A stretch of 64,000 bases of DNA. It comes from Chloroflexota bacterium. Its GTDB lineage: Bacteria > Chloroflexota > Anaerolineae > UBA4142. A program made the position numbers and the translations under genes. Below are positions 35,460 through 43,265 of this stretch, one piece after another (within the stretch, counting starts at the first letter, position 1; each line of letters begins with the position of its first letter). The notes beneath the pieces were generated by a model, which made no database searches, was not told the origin of the DNA, and saw only the letters and a program-made list of their open reading frames with translations. The stretch is from the NCBI GenBank assembly GCA_023381515.1, contig JAMCQI010000049.1:130390-194389 (forward strand), given 5' to 3'.

Positions 35460-36058
35460 GGGGCACCTTCGGTCACGTAGCCCGCGACAAGGTCCGTGAG
35501 AATCCTGATCGTCTCCGCGTAGGCGTCGCCAAAGTCCTGGCGATGGAGACTGACCAGGAACAAGCTGAGAATGAGGTACATCGCAACGCGCGGAGGGACC
35601 TTGAGAGGGATGCCTTCGCGCTTGACCTTTTTGATCAGGCTGTCAAAGAATTGGTTATCCCGATTCACGTGCGCCTGGAGACGCTCGGCAGGCAGTTTGC
35701 GGACGAGGTAATCAAAATCGGATTGGCTAAAGGACTTGAGGAGGGGATAGGCGTCGTATGTGAGAAGAAAGCTGGTGAGAATCCGACGGACGCTCTCGCG
35801 GGCATTCTCTTGGGGCTTGAGAGTATGGGCAAAGACACTCCCGCGCAGTTCGGACTCCATCTGCTCCATGATTTCGAGGAACAGATCCTCTTTGGAATCG
35901 TAAAAGAGATAGAAAGCGCCTTTGGAAATACCGACCGCCTGGGTGATTTCGTCCACGCTGGTCTTGCGCAGACCATGCTGCTCGAAAAGGCGTTTGCTCT
36001 TTTCGCGCATCTGCCGGCGAATGACCTCTTTTTCCTTGTCCGAAAACGCTTTAGGCAT
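35456..36058 (-). CDS. TetR-family transcriptional regulator
   Basis: About 200 aa from ATG 36058 with GAGAG five bases upstream. N-terminal helix-turn-helix TSVDEITQAVGISKGAFYLF followed by YDSKEDLFLEIMEQME, the TetR signature; variable ligand-binding C-terminal domain. First gene of the exporter operon and probably its repressor, released by the exported compound. Confidence 0.92.
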   Translation of the reverse strand: MPKAFSDKEKEVIRRQMREKSKRLFEQHGLRKTSVDEITQAVGISKGAFYLFYDSKEDLFLEIMEQMESELRGSVFAHTLKPQENARESVRRILTSFLLTYDAYPLLKSFSQSDFDYLVRKLPAERLQAHVNRDNQFFDSLIKKVKREGIPLKVPPRVAMYLILSLFLVSLHRQDFGDAYAETIRILTDLVAGYVTEGAP

Positions 36059-36098
36059 GGGTCTCTCTGTGACTATATATACTGAATTAGTCGCAAGT

Positions 36099-36127
36099 AG
36101 TATAAGGCGAGGCAAGGGAATTGTCAA
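36099..36127 (-). promoter_or_regulatory. Promoter of the tetR-exporter operon
   Basis: On the minus strand TTGACA (36127-36122), 17-base spacer, TATACT (36104-36099). AT-rich imperfect dyads between it and the tetR start (36071-36098, ACTATATATACTGAATTAGT) are candidate operators. Confidence 0.7.
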
Positions 36128-36318
36128 GGGGCGGAGCAGAAGGCAGAAGGCAGAAGGCACTAGGCACCCCGCAAAGGACGCCCTGCTGGAGGTCGCGGGG
36201 TCTTCGCCTCGCTCCGAGAAGGCGGAAGACAGTTGGAGAGTTGGATAGATGAGTAGTTGTATGATTCGATAGTCGAGCGGCGTGGGTTATGATGGCGCAC
36301 GGCGAGTGGGAACCGTGT

Positions 36319-36549
36319 TATAATGAGGTGGTCGATAGACCCAGTCCCCTCGGTTCGCGGGTGGCTCTTGGTGGCCACGAGCAGGAGAGATTCCTGAATG
36401 CGGTGCCATCGAAACGCGTGTGGGACGCGCCGACTCTATGGCGCTCGCTTCATAATTAAAGACCGAGCACCTCTCGTCAGACGCAGCCTGGGTGGTTAGG
36501 GGCAGGCGCGATTGGTGGCGGGTGCTTTTGTTTTCCGGGGAGGGGCGAA
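36319..36549 (+). ncRNA. Structured 5' leader, candidate attenuator/riboswitch
   Basis: TATAAT at 36319-36324 (weak -35) suggests a 220-nt leader before the gene at 36550. It contains a series of hairpins: GTGGC/GCCAC, AGGA/TCCT, GCGT/ACGC, GCGCC/GGCGC, then GCCTG/CAGGC inside an outer AGCACC (36466-36471) / GGTGCT (36521-36526) stem followed by TTTTGTTTT. The last element looks like a transcription terminator just before the RBS. Known riboswitch signatures that I checked were not found. Confidence 0.45.
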
Positions 36550-37287
36550 GTGAAGACTCTAGATTACGAAAGCCTGAGGCGTCTCGTTTTCGGCGCCGGA
36601 TTGGGCCTAGCCACGTTCTTCATGTCCGGAACGGCGCTCTTGTCTTTCGCCAAGCTCATCAATCTCGATTTCCGGTTTAGCTGGTGGTTGCTTCTGCCTG
36701 TGGCGCTGCTCGCGGGGCTGGTCGCGGGTGCCACAAGCAGGCAGTGGGGGTTTGCCGTCGGCGCGGTGGCCGCGAGTTGGTGGCTGATAACGCTTGTCGT
36801 GACGGGCCTGGCGGTCGGGATCGCGGGCGGTTCGCCCCCCAGGCTGGACCTCGGTTTGGCCAGCCTCCTTCTTCATCCGATCCTTGGAGGGGTGGGCGGA
36901 GGGATCGGAGCACGCGCGCTGCCGCCGATTACCTTGCCCCCTATGCCCCAGAGCAGAGCGCGAACAAACGCAATCCTTTTCGTCCTGACCTTTGCCAGCG
37001 TCATTGCGGTGCTGTACACGAAGGCGATTCCGCCCCTTCTCTTTGCGGCGCTGCTCATTGCGCTTGGTTGGGGCTATGGCGCCTACATTTGGCTCAAGGC
37101 TAAAAATGCTTCCGAACGCTGGCGGGCCGTGTTCTTTATCGGGATGGGCGCCTTGCTCGCGCTATCGACCTGGCAAACCCCGGAGCCTCCACCTCTGAAT
37201 CCAGCCGCTGCCCTCGGGTTGCTCATCGGCGGGGCGTTAGGAGCACTCTTGATGTGGCGGCTCTACGCGCGCGGAGGCGCTACATAA
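36550..37287 (+). CDS. Hypothetical polytopic membrane protein (245 aa)
   Basis: GTG 36550 after GGGGAGGGG. About seven to eight membrane helices rich in Gly/Ala/Leu (FSWWLLLPVALLAGLVAGAT, LLLHPILGGVGGGIGARALP, ALGLLIGGALGALLMWRLY). No conserved charged motif seen. Preceded by the structured leader and 72 bp upstream of the YidC-like gene in the same direction. Confidence 0.65.
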   Translation: MKTLDYESLRRLVFGAGLGLATFFMSGTALLSFAKLINLDFRFSWWLLLPVALLAGLVAGATSRQWGFAVGAVAASWWLITLVVTGLAVGIAGGSPPRLDLGLASLLLHPILGGVGGGIGARALPPITLPPMPQSRARTNAILFVLTFASVIAVLYTKAIPPLLFAALLIALGWGYGAYIWLKAKNASERWRAVFFIGMGALLALSTWQTPEPPPLNPAAALGLLIGGALGALLMWRLYARGGAT

Positions 37288-37359
37288 GACCGACGCGTCC
37301 CTTCTACCCGGTGCTCGCCAAGCTAGCTCATCGAGGTTAGCGAAGAACGGAGCGTTGCG

Positions 37360-38001
37360 ATGTTCATTTGGTCAAATGTGATACAAGCCCTTGTCATGCT
37401 GCTCGTCACCTTGGCGCAAGTCTATGGCGGCAATTTGGGACTGGCCATCATTACGCTGTCGCTCGTGGCGCGCCTTGCGCTGTTACCCGTCACGCTGCGC
37501 CTTGCGCGACGCGCGCAGAGACGCCAGGAGCAATTGAAGGCGCTTCAGCCACAGATTGACCAGTTGCGGCGGCGCTATCGCTCCAACCCCGAACGTCTTG
37601 CCCAAGAACTCACCCAGTTGTACCGGCGTCACGGTTACAGCCTTTTTGACCCGGCGAGCGTCCTGGGCAGCCTCGTCCAACTGCCCATCTTTGTCGGTCT
37701 GTGCTCGGCGATCCGCGAAGGCGTCGGAATCGGGGGCCGGTTCTTGTGGATCGCCAATTTGGCACAGCCTGATCTGCTCATGACGGCCATGGTCGCCGTT
37801 CTCACCTACGCGGTGAGCATCATCAGTCCCGGACTGCCCCAGAGCACGCACTATCTCTTTGCCGTTCTCCCCGCCTTGATCACCGCGCTCTTTTTGTGGC
37901 AACTGGCTGCCGGTCTCGGTTTGTACTGGGCCACATCGAGCACCGTTAACCTGTTGCAATCAATGATGTTGCGTCGCAAGGCAGCGGAACCCGGCCGGTA
38001 G
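37360..38001 (+). CDS. YidC/Oxa1-family membrane insertase, short form
   Basis: 213 aa. Begins with a hydrophobic helix, then SLVARLALLPVTLRLARRAQRRQEQLKALQPQ and a long cytoplasmic coiled hairpin (IDQLRRRYRSNPERLAQELT), then LFDPASVLGSLVQLPIFVGL: the YidC/Oxa1 fold with the Arg in TM1 expected to sit in the hydrophilic groove. Lacks the large periplasmic domain and the N-terminal lipoprotein Cys, and is shorter than the main YidC of most bacteria, so may be a second copy that aids insertion of specific proteins. Confidence 0.87.
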   Translation: MFIWSNVIQALVMLLVTLAQVYGGNLGLAIITLSLVARLALLPVTLRLARRAQRRQEQLKALQPQIDQLRRRYRSNPERLAQELTQLYRRHGYSLFDPASVLGSLVQLPIFVGLCSAIREGVGIGGRFLWIANLAQPDLLMTAMVAVLTYAVSIISPGLPQSTHYLFAVLPALITALFLWQLAAGLGLYWATSSTVNLLQSMMLRRKAAEPGR

Positions 38002-38007
38002 GAAAAA

Positions 38008-38243
38008 TCATCCCCTGCACCCCCCTCGAATCTCGTGGAGCTGTTTCAGCAGTTGCGCCGCAGACGTGACGCCGCTATTCGCATGCCGCGGCTGCGCGTT
38101 CTCGTCGAGGATCGGTGTCGTCGGAACGCTCAACACTCCCCACTGGTTCGCCAGGTCGGTCCGCCGCGCGGCGTCGATCTTGATGACCTGGAGGCAGCCC
38201 CATATTGCGCGCGCACTTTTTCAATAGCGCGTTTCTTCGTCAA
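38008..38243 (-). pseudogene. Thioredoxin-fold remnant
   Basis: Minus-strand translation up to the stop at 38008 gives VIKIDAARRTDLANQWGVLS followed by VPTTPILDENAQPRHANSG, the C-terminal half of a thioredoxin with the cis-Pro (VPT). Upstream, KKRAIEKVRAQYGAA is in another frame, so one frameshift near 38196 separates the parts, and the CxxC half is absent. TTG 38243 with GGAG would be the only start. A decayed gene. Confidence 0.6.
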
Positions 38244-38335
38244 TTGACGCTCCGCAGCACAGGGATTATAATGCGCGACGAGGCTGATCGCGCTCATCCG
38301 CTAACGCAAGCGCACGGACTGGAAAGAGGACCACA

Positions 38336-39646
38336 GTGCCGAATAGGGCAAGACGTCACAACGGGAATAACAACAAGCTCCTTCCGGAAGACCGGGCCGC
38401 CCACGAATGGTACCGGTTTGTCTTGTCTTTTCCCCCGCACCTCGTCCGTGACTATATTCAGCGTTTTGGATTGGGGGAAACGCACCGCGTCCTAGATCCG
38501 TTCTGTGGCACCGGCACCACCCTGGTCGAGTGCAAGAAGCACGGGATTCCGAGTGTGGGAATCGAGGCGAATCCGATGGCTCATTTCGCGAGCCAGGTGA
38601 AGGTGGACTGGAGCCCATCCCCCGACGGATTGAAAAGCCACGCTCACCGAATTGCAAAGCGTGCTTTGGCAGAACTGGAGAAAGAAGGCATAGAGGACAC
38701 GCCGCTCCTTATCGGCCGGCATACCTACAAGGATCTGCGCTCCCTCTCCCCCGAGCAAGAAAAGCTACTGCTCACTCATTCCATCAGCCCTCTTCCGCTT
38801 CACAAGGTCTTGGTATTGCTCGATTGTCTGAAGCAATACCGGGATCCCGAATATGATCCGCACGAACGCCTCGCGCTCGCCAAGGCCCTGGTTTTTTCCA
38901 TCAGCAATCTGGTCTTTGGGCCGGAGGTCGGCGTCGGCGCGGCCAAAGCGGATGCTCCGGTTGTTTCCGCCTGGCTGGCCGAGGTCGACACGATGGCGCG
39001 CGATCTGATCGAGCTGCAGGGCCTGAACCCCACTCCATCGACGGTCCACCTGGCCGACGCACGGCAACTGGAACTGCTCCAGCCCGATTCGATCGATGCT
39101 GTAATTACTTCTCCACCTTATCCGAATGAAAAGGATTACACACGGACCACCCGACTGGAATCGGTGCTGCTTGGATTTCTTCAAAGCCGGGATGACTTGA
39201 GAGCCGTCAAGCAGAATCTGGTCCGCTCGAACACACGCAGCGTATACAAAGTAGATAGTGATGACGCGTGGGCAAAGGCGTATCCGGAGATCGAGGGCAT
39301 CGCGGAGGCGATCGAAGCCCGGCGGATTGAGCTTGGCAAGACTTCCGGATTCGAACGGCTCTATCCACGGGTTACCAAGCTCTACTTCGGCGGAATGGCA
39401 CGCCATTTGGCCGAACTGCGGAGGGTGTTGCATCCGGGCGCTCACATGGCATACGTGGTAGGGGATCAGGCTTCTTATCTGCGTGTCATGATACGGACGG
39501 GTAAAATCCTCTCCGAGATTGGCCAGTCGCTTGGGTACGAGCTCGTCGGAATTGATCTGTTCCGCACTCGCCTGGCAACCGCGACGGGCGAGCAACTGCG
39601 CGAGGAAGTGGTCGTCTTACGCTGGCCGGGAGAAAAGAGGAGGTAG
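38336..39646 (+). CDS. DNA methyltransferase (N4-cytosine/N6-adenine type)
   Basis: 436 aa. SAM-binding motif VLDPFCGTGTT (about residues 52-62) precedes the catalytic motif TSPPYPNEKDYTR (about 260-272); SPPY is typical of N4-cytosine enzymes, and the order I then IV fits the gamma/beta-like classes. A target-recognition region lies between and after. The next gene is a predicted nuclease starting six bases after the stop, so this is the modification half of a type II system. Start 38336 is a GTG or ATG-like codon with GGAAAGAGGACC upstream. Confidence 0.9.
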   Translation: MPNRARRHNGNNNKLLPEDRAAHEWYRFVLSFPPHLVRDYIQRFGLGETHRVLDPFCGTGTTLVECKKHGIPSVGIEANPMAHFASQVKVDWSPSPDGLKSHAHRIAKRALAELEKEGIEDTPLLIGRHTYKDLRSLSPEQEKLLLTHSISPLPLHKVLVLLDCLKQYRDPEYDPHERLALAKALVFSISNLVFGPEVGVGAAKADAPVVSAWLAEVDTMARDLIELQGLNPTPSTVHLADARQLELLQPDSIDAVITSPPYPNEKDYTRTTRLESVLLGFLQSRDDLRAVKQNLVRSNTRSVYKVDSDDAWAKAYPEIEGIAEAIEARRIELGKTSGFERLYPRVTKLYFGGMARHLAELRRVLHPGAHMAYVVGDQASYLRVMIRTGKILSEIGQSLGYELVGIDLFRTRLATATGEQLREEVVVLRWPGEKRR

Positions 39647-39652
39647 CGCCGG

Positions 39653-40456
39653 ATGGCAGAAAAGGGGAAGAATCGTTACACCCGGCTCATCGAAGACATC
39701 TTCCGCAGGCACTATAAGGAAGGCGCTAGCTCGATCGAGTTTGACCGGTCGGAGTTGTCCGAGGCTGCTCGACGACTGAAGATAAAGCTGCCGAAGAATC
39801 TCGGAGATGTTCTGTATACGTTCCGCTACCGAGCGACGCTGCCGAGCAGCATAATCGCGAAGACACCACCGGGGAAGATGTGGATTCTGCGGCCTGCCGG
39901 ACGCGGGCGCTATAGGCTGGAGCTCACAACGGCCGCGAGCATTTCTCCTTCGCCGATGTTGATTGAAACCAAAGTGCCGGACGCCACTCCAGGTGTCATC
40001 ACCAAATATGCCCAGAGCGACGAGCAGGCACTGTTGGCCATCATTCGATATAACCGACTGGTCGATATTTTCACCGGGCTCGCATGCTACTCACTACAGA
40101 ATCACTTGCGCACAACAGTACCGGGCCTTGGGCAGGTCGAGACCGATGAGATTTACATTGGCATCGACAAGCGGGGCGTGCATTACGTTATCCCGGTTCA
40201 AGCCAAGGGTCGGTCCGAGAAGATCGGAATTGTTCAGATTGAACAGGACATGGCGCTGTGTGCGGCCAGATTCCCGGACCTGGTCTGCCGTTCCGTTGCC
40301 GCTCAATTCATGAAGGGGGATCTCATCGCTCTCTTTGAGCTTGCTCGATCGGAGGAGGGCGTCGCCATCTCTTCAGAGAGGCACTACAAGTTGGTTCGTC
40401 CCGAGGAGCTATCATCAGAGGAATTGCGGGCTTATCAGCAGCGCCCTGTCGAGTAA
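39653..40456 (+). CDS. Putative type II restriction endonuclease
   Basis: 267 aa. No named family recognised, but the C-terminal half holds QVETDEIYIGIDKRGVHYVI followed by PVQAKG, a plausible PD-(D/E)xK core (D...QAK with Gln for the usual Glu). N-terminal region (YTRLIEDIFRRHYKEGASSI) may be a DNA-recognition domain. AGGAGG lies about 10 bases before ATG 39653. Its position right after a methyltransferase is the strongest argument. Recognition sequence unknown. Confidence 0.75.
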   Translation: MAEKGKNRYTRLIEDIFRRHYKEGASSIEFDRSELSEAARRLKIKLPKNLGDVLYTFRYRATLPSSIIAKTPPGKMWILRPAGRGRYRLELTTAASISPSPMLIETKVPDATPGVITKYAQSDEQALLAIIRYNRLVDIFTGLACYSLQNHLRTTVPGLGQVETDEIYIGIDKRGVHYVIPVQAKGRSEKIGIVQIEQDMALCAARFPDLVCRSVAAQFMKGDLIALFELARSEEGVAISSERHYKLVRPEELSSEELRAYQQRPVE

Positions 40457-40516
40457 TGGCAACGCGTACCGCGTTTGACGGACGCTCGTACCCCGTCTGT
40501 TGTACCGTCGCTCCTC

Positions 40517-40545
40517 AAGACCACCCCACTCGGGTGGTCTTTTTG
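40517..40545 (+). terminator. Intrinsic terminator after the R-M operon
   Basis: Ten-pair stem AAGACCACCC / GGGTGGTCTT (40517-40526, 40532-40541), loop CACTC, then TTTG. Confidence 0.85.
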
Positions 40546-40673
40546 TTACTCGCAAACCACTCTTTTTTGCGATGCGGAAGAGTGCGAGTTGTGGTAATGA
40601 GTATTCGCATATTGGACGTGCGACAGGAATGAGGGGAGGTTACAATGAGAACGAGTATTGAAACGAGCGGTCG

Positions 40674-40814
40674 ATGGCATCGGTGGTCACCGGGTCGCTG
40701 GCGCTCGCGTACGTGAGCTACTGGAAAAAGAATGTCTATCTTGCGATGATTTTGCACGGAGGCATGAATTTCGCCTTTATGCTGCTGCCCTTTATGGCGC
40801 TGCTGGCCAAGTGA
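40674..40814 (+). pseudogene. C-terminal remnant of a CPBP-family membrane protease
   Basis: 46 codons from ATG 40674 to TGA 40812-40814. The end of the product reads YWKKNVYLAMILHGGMNFAF, the last conserved segment (HxxxN) of CPBP (CAAX-like) intramembrane metalloproteases; the EE motif and other helices are gone. No RBS. Looks like a gene tail left by deletion. Confidence 0.6.
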
Positions 40815-40841
40815 GGGATGCAGTTTGGTAGGCAAATGAAA

Positions 40842-40879
40842 GAGTACGCGCGTACTCGTAAAAGAGAGTACGCGCGTAC
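40842..40879. repeat. Pair of 14-16 bp palindromes
   Basis: GAGTACGCGCGTACTC (40842-40857, perfect palindrome) and GAGTACGCGCGTAC (40866-40879), 24 bp apart, upstream of the truncated sigma factor. Spacing of about two helical turns suggests an operator for an unidentified repressor; a hairpin function is also possible. Confidence 0.6.
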
Positions 40880-40971
40880 CTATTTGTTCCCCACGGATTC
40901 GTGGTACAATCTAAAATACCTCTTTCCGCTTTTTGCATCCACCCGCGTCTAATTTAGCAGATGAATACCAG

Positions 40972-41187
40972 ATGAATGCCTACACCGACATCACACAGGT
41001 ACCGACAGGCTGTCAGGACGGGGATTCGGCGGCCCTCGAAGCATTGATCCGCAGCTTTAGGCCGCAGGTCTACCGCCTGGCGCTCTCCATTTTGCCCGAT
41101 CCGGACGTTGCTCGCTCGGCGAGCCTCATGGGGAACTCTTATTTGGTCCAGCGAAGAGGCCACTGGCTCGTCTGGGCCGCGGAGTGA
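40972..41187 (+). pseudogene. Truncated ECF sigma factor fragment
   Basis: From ATG 40972 the frame reads GDSAALEALIRSFRPQVYRL then ALSILPDPDVA, the start of sigma70 region 2 of an ECF factor, but after about 45 residues switches to unrelated sequence (GNSYLVQRRGHWLVWAAE) and stops at 71 residues. Region 2.4 and region 4 are missing, so it cannot act as a sigma factor. The frame is open to 40933. Confidence 0.6.
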
Positions 41188-41207
41188 ATCGAGGTTTGGG
41201 AACCGTT

Positions 41208-41283
41208 CCTCTATTTTAGCAGCCCCATCTGCACCAACGTTTCCTGTAATTGCTCCGGGGACCGGAAATGAATAATCGCGTGC
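41208..41283 (-). pseudogene. Duplicated tail of the HAD hydrolase gene
   Basis: Minus-strand reading gives AIIHFRSPEQLQETLVQMGL, almost the same as the C-terminus of the HAD protein at 42137 (ATIHYRSPEQLEETLVQMGL). Nucleotide identity is high over about 65 bp and stops abruptly at both sides, so this is a partial duplication or the scar of a replaced gene copy. Confidence 0.75.
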
Positions 41284-41324
41284 TTAACGGGTTTGCAACA
41301 ACCTGGTAATTGGGGTTGGAGAAA

Positions 41325-41360
41325 CGGACCCGAAGGGTTTGCAGAAACCCTTCGGGTCCG
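41325..41360. terminator. Bidirectional hairpin
   Basis: Perfect 16-bp stem CGGACCCGAAGGGTTT / AAACCCTTCGGGTCCG, loop GCAG. It sits 10 bp after the stop of the minus-strand antitoxin gene and would terminate that operon. Confidence 0.7.
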
Positions 41361-41369
41361 TTGAAGGCG

Positions 41370-41651
41370 TTACGCTGCCTTTTTTCGCGCACGGCGCTTT
41401 TTCACCTGCGCCCAGAACTCTTTATGAGGAATACCGCCCGTTTCTCTGACGCTTTTGTATCCCTCTTCAATTATCGCACGCAATCGCGGGTTGTGCGTTA
41501 GGATCAGATCGTCCAGATCCGCGTCCTCTTGCACAGACACGAGCATCGCGACCGGTTTGCCGTTTCTGGTGACGACAATCGGCGACTCCTGGCACGCGTT
41601 AATGTATTCACTGAGATGATCTTTGACTTGGGCGAGTGGAGCAATTTTCAC
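41370..41651 (-). CDS. Phd/YefM-family antitoxin
   Basis: 93 aa: MKIAPLAQVKDHLSEYINAC and ESPIVVTRNGKPVAMLVSVQ are the Phd/YefM DNA-binding domain, and the basic C-terminus is the toxin-binding part. ATG (41649-41651) overlaps the toxin stop. Unusually it is the second gene: in most Phd/RelE modules the antitoxin comes first. Confidence 0.9.
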   Translation of the reverse strand: MKIAPLAQVKDHLSEYINACQESPIVVTRNGKPVAMLVSVQEDADLDDLILTHNPRLRAIIEEGYKSVRETGGIPHKEFWAQVKKRRARKKAA

Positions 41652-41971
41652 AGATCAAGTACCTCCTTTCCAACGAACAACCGATTACCGATTTTGCTGC
41701 CGATGGCAACCACGATAACCGCACGCGCCGCTTTATCTACCGCGTAGAGAATGCGAAAACGGTTTTCCGGCCCGCAACGGAGCTCCCACGCCGCGCCGAA
41801 GCTGGTAGGTTGGCGCAAGGGCTTGCGGTTACGTGTGCGCGTCAGCGGCTCGTACTGCAGTTGCCCCTTAATGGCGTTCTCAATCCGCGAGTAGAATTTC
41901 TTGTCGATCGCAGTCAGGTGCTCGCGCGTTTGGCGGGCATACGTGATGGTGAACGGCGGTGTGCGCGGCAT
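41648..41971 (-). CDS. RelE/ParE-family toxin
   Basis: 107 aa from ATG 41971: PFTITYARQTREHLTAIDKK, then LRQPTSFGAAWELRCG and RFRILYAVDKAARAVIVVAI, the RelE/ParE barrel with the Arg-rich strand. A TTG at 41989 is in frame but overlaps the -10 box, so ATG 41971 is the start. The predicted mRNA has no leader (see promoter entry). With the Phd-type gene it forms a type II toxin-antitoxin module in toxin-first order. Confidence 0.88.
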   Translation of the reverse strand: MPRTPPFTITYARQTREHLTAIDKKFYSRIENAIKGQLQYEPLTRTRNRKPLRQPTSFGAAWELRCGPENRFRILYAVDKAARAVIVVAIGSKIGNRLFVGKEVLDL

Positions 41972-41978
41972 GGCTAGA

Positions 41979-42006
41979 ATTATAGCCAATCCGGGGCGAG
42001 TGTCAA
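41979..42006 (-). promoter_or_regulatory. Sigma70 promoter giving a leaderless toxin mRNA
   Basis: Minus strand: TTGACA (42006-42001), 16-base spacer, TATAAT (41984-41979), then only seven bases to ATG 41971. Transcription should start at or within a base of the start codon, and no RBS is present. Confidence 0.75.
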
Positions 42007-42136
42007 CGATGACGACTGGAAACTCAGAGTTGCCGGATGCGTGGCGCCGAGTTTCGTGATCAAATCCGGATGTGAATACGCGGGCCGCAGATGACGGGAG
42101 CGGAGAAAGGGTGAAGGCATCCCAGCGGCAAATCTC

Positions 42137-42748
42137 CTAAGACAGCAGCCCCATCTGCACCAACGTTTCCTCCAATTGCTCGGGCGACCGATAGTGAATG
42201 GTCGCGAAGCTGAGCTGCTGGGCCGTTGCGATATTTGCCGCGGAATCGTCGACGAATAAGCATTCGCCCGCCGTCCGGCCGATCCTGGCGAGTAGCACTT
42301 GGAAGATGCGGGGGTCGGGCTTGGCGAGCTTGACCTCGCCCGAAATCACAATGTCATCGAACCATTCCAGAAACGGATACTGGCGGCGGACCGACTGGAA
42401 CTTGTCTCCATTCCAATTGCTGAGCCCGTAGAGCGGATAGCCGGCTTGCTTGAGGCGACGGAGAATATCAACCGTGGGCTGGATTGGACCGAGGATGGAC
42501 TCGTCGTACCGGAGATCGTAGGCTTGAATCAGGTCGCGGTATTGGGGAAACTTGGCCGATAGCTCTGCAACGGCTTCCGGAAACGGGCGCCCCTTGTCCT
42601 GCTCGTGATTCCATTCGGCAAAGCCGATCTCGCGCATAAAATCCTCTACCGCTTGCTCGTCGTCAAGGAGCTTGCGGTACAAATGACGCGGGTTCCAATC
42701 GATCAAGACGCCGCCGAAATCGAAAATGATGGCCAGGTTTGTGTTCAT
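42137..42748 (-). CDS. HAD-superfamily hydrolase (subfamily IA, epoxide-hydrolase-N-like)
   Basis: 203 aa. Motif I IIFDFGGVLIDWN (nucleophile Asp10; second Asp replaced by Gly, as in the FDFGGV class), motif II YGLSNWNGDKF, motif III KLAKPDPRIF, motif IV ECLFVDDSAANI. Predicted phosphatase or dehalogenase; substrate unknown. The 3' end has a duplicated copy at 41208-41283. No RBS-like element strong enough to argue for another start. Confidence 0.9.
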   Translation of the reverse strand: MNTNLAIIFDFGGVLIDWNPRHLYRKLLDDEQAVEDFMREIGFAEWNHEQDKGRPFPEAVAELSAKFPQYRDLIQAYDLRYDESILGPIQPTVDILRRLKQAGYPLYGLSNWNGDKFQSVRRQYPFLEWFDDIVISGEVKLAKPDPRIFQVLLARIGRTAGECLFVDDSAANIATAQQLSFATIHYRSPEQLEETLVQMGLLS

Positions 42749-43265
42749 GGGTTCGTTCGAGAGCTAGTATAACGCTATTGCTTTATGGTACCAAAGCGGC
42801 AACAAGCGAGGGCCGTTTTTCTCATTTGGCTGTATCCACTTTTATGATATACTGAAATAGCAGATCGTCGTTGCATGGGCAATCGGTGGCTGTCTATCCT
42901 GAGAAGAGTGTCGCTCTTCAGACGTGTGACAGCCGCAGTTCATTTCGTCACTGACCCGATCGCGACACGGCCCGTGAGAAATATTCTCTCCCCTCTGCAT
43001 ACAACTGAAATTCTCCTCGCTCTGCTCACGACCTTGGACCCCGGGTCCGTTCTCCGGTCACGAAATGCGGTTGGGCAGAATTACTGCCCCGCGGGCGCAC
43101 GCGCCGAGTTGAACACTGCCTCCTTTCAGCCAATTCTCCTCCCTCGGGCCATCACCCTTTGCCCTATAGCTGCCAGGTTGGGCGTGTCCTTCGCGGGCCA
43201 ATCCCGCCCGTCATCCATATTCTTCCTCACCGCTCGTTCTCCGACTCTGAAGGGAGAAGCAATCC
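42749..43265. other. 517-bp region with no convincing gene
   Basis: Contains a plus-strand promoter-like pair TTGGCT (42826-42831), 16 bases, TATACT (42848-42853). A 133-aa frame (42875-43276) has no RBS and odd composition; I do not accept it. The transcript could be the long leader of the lipoprotein gene at 43266. Confidence 0.45.
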
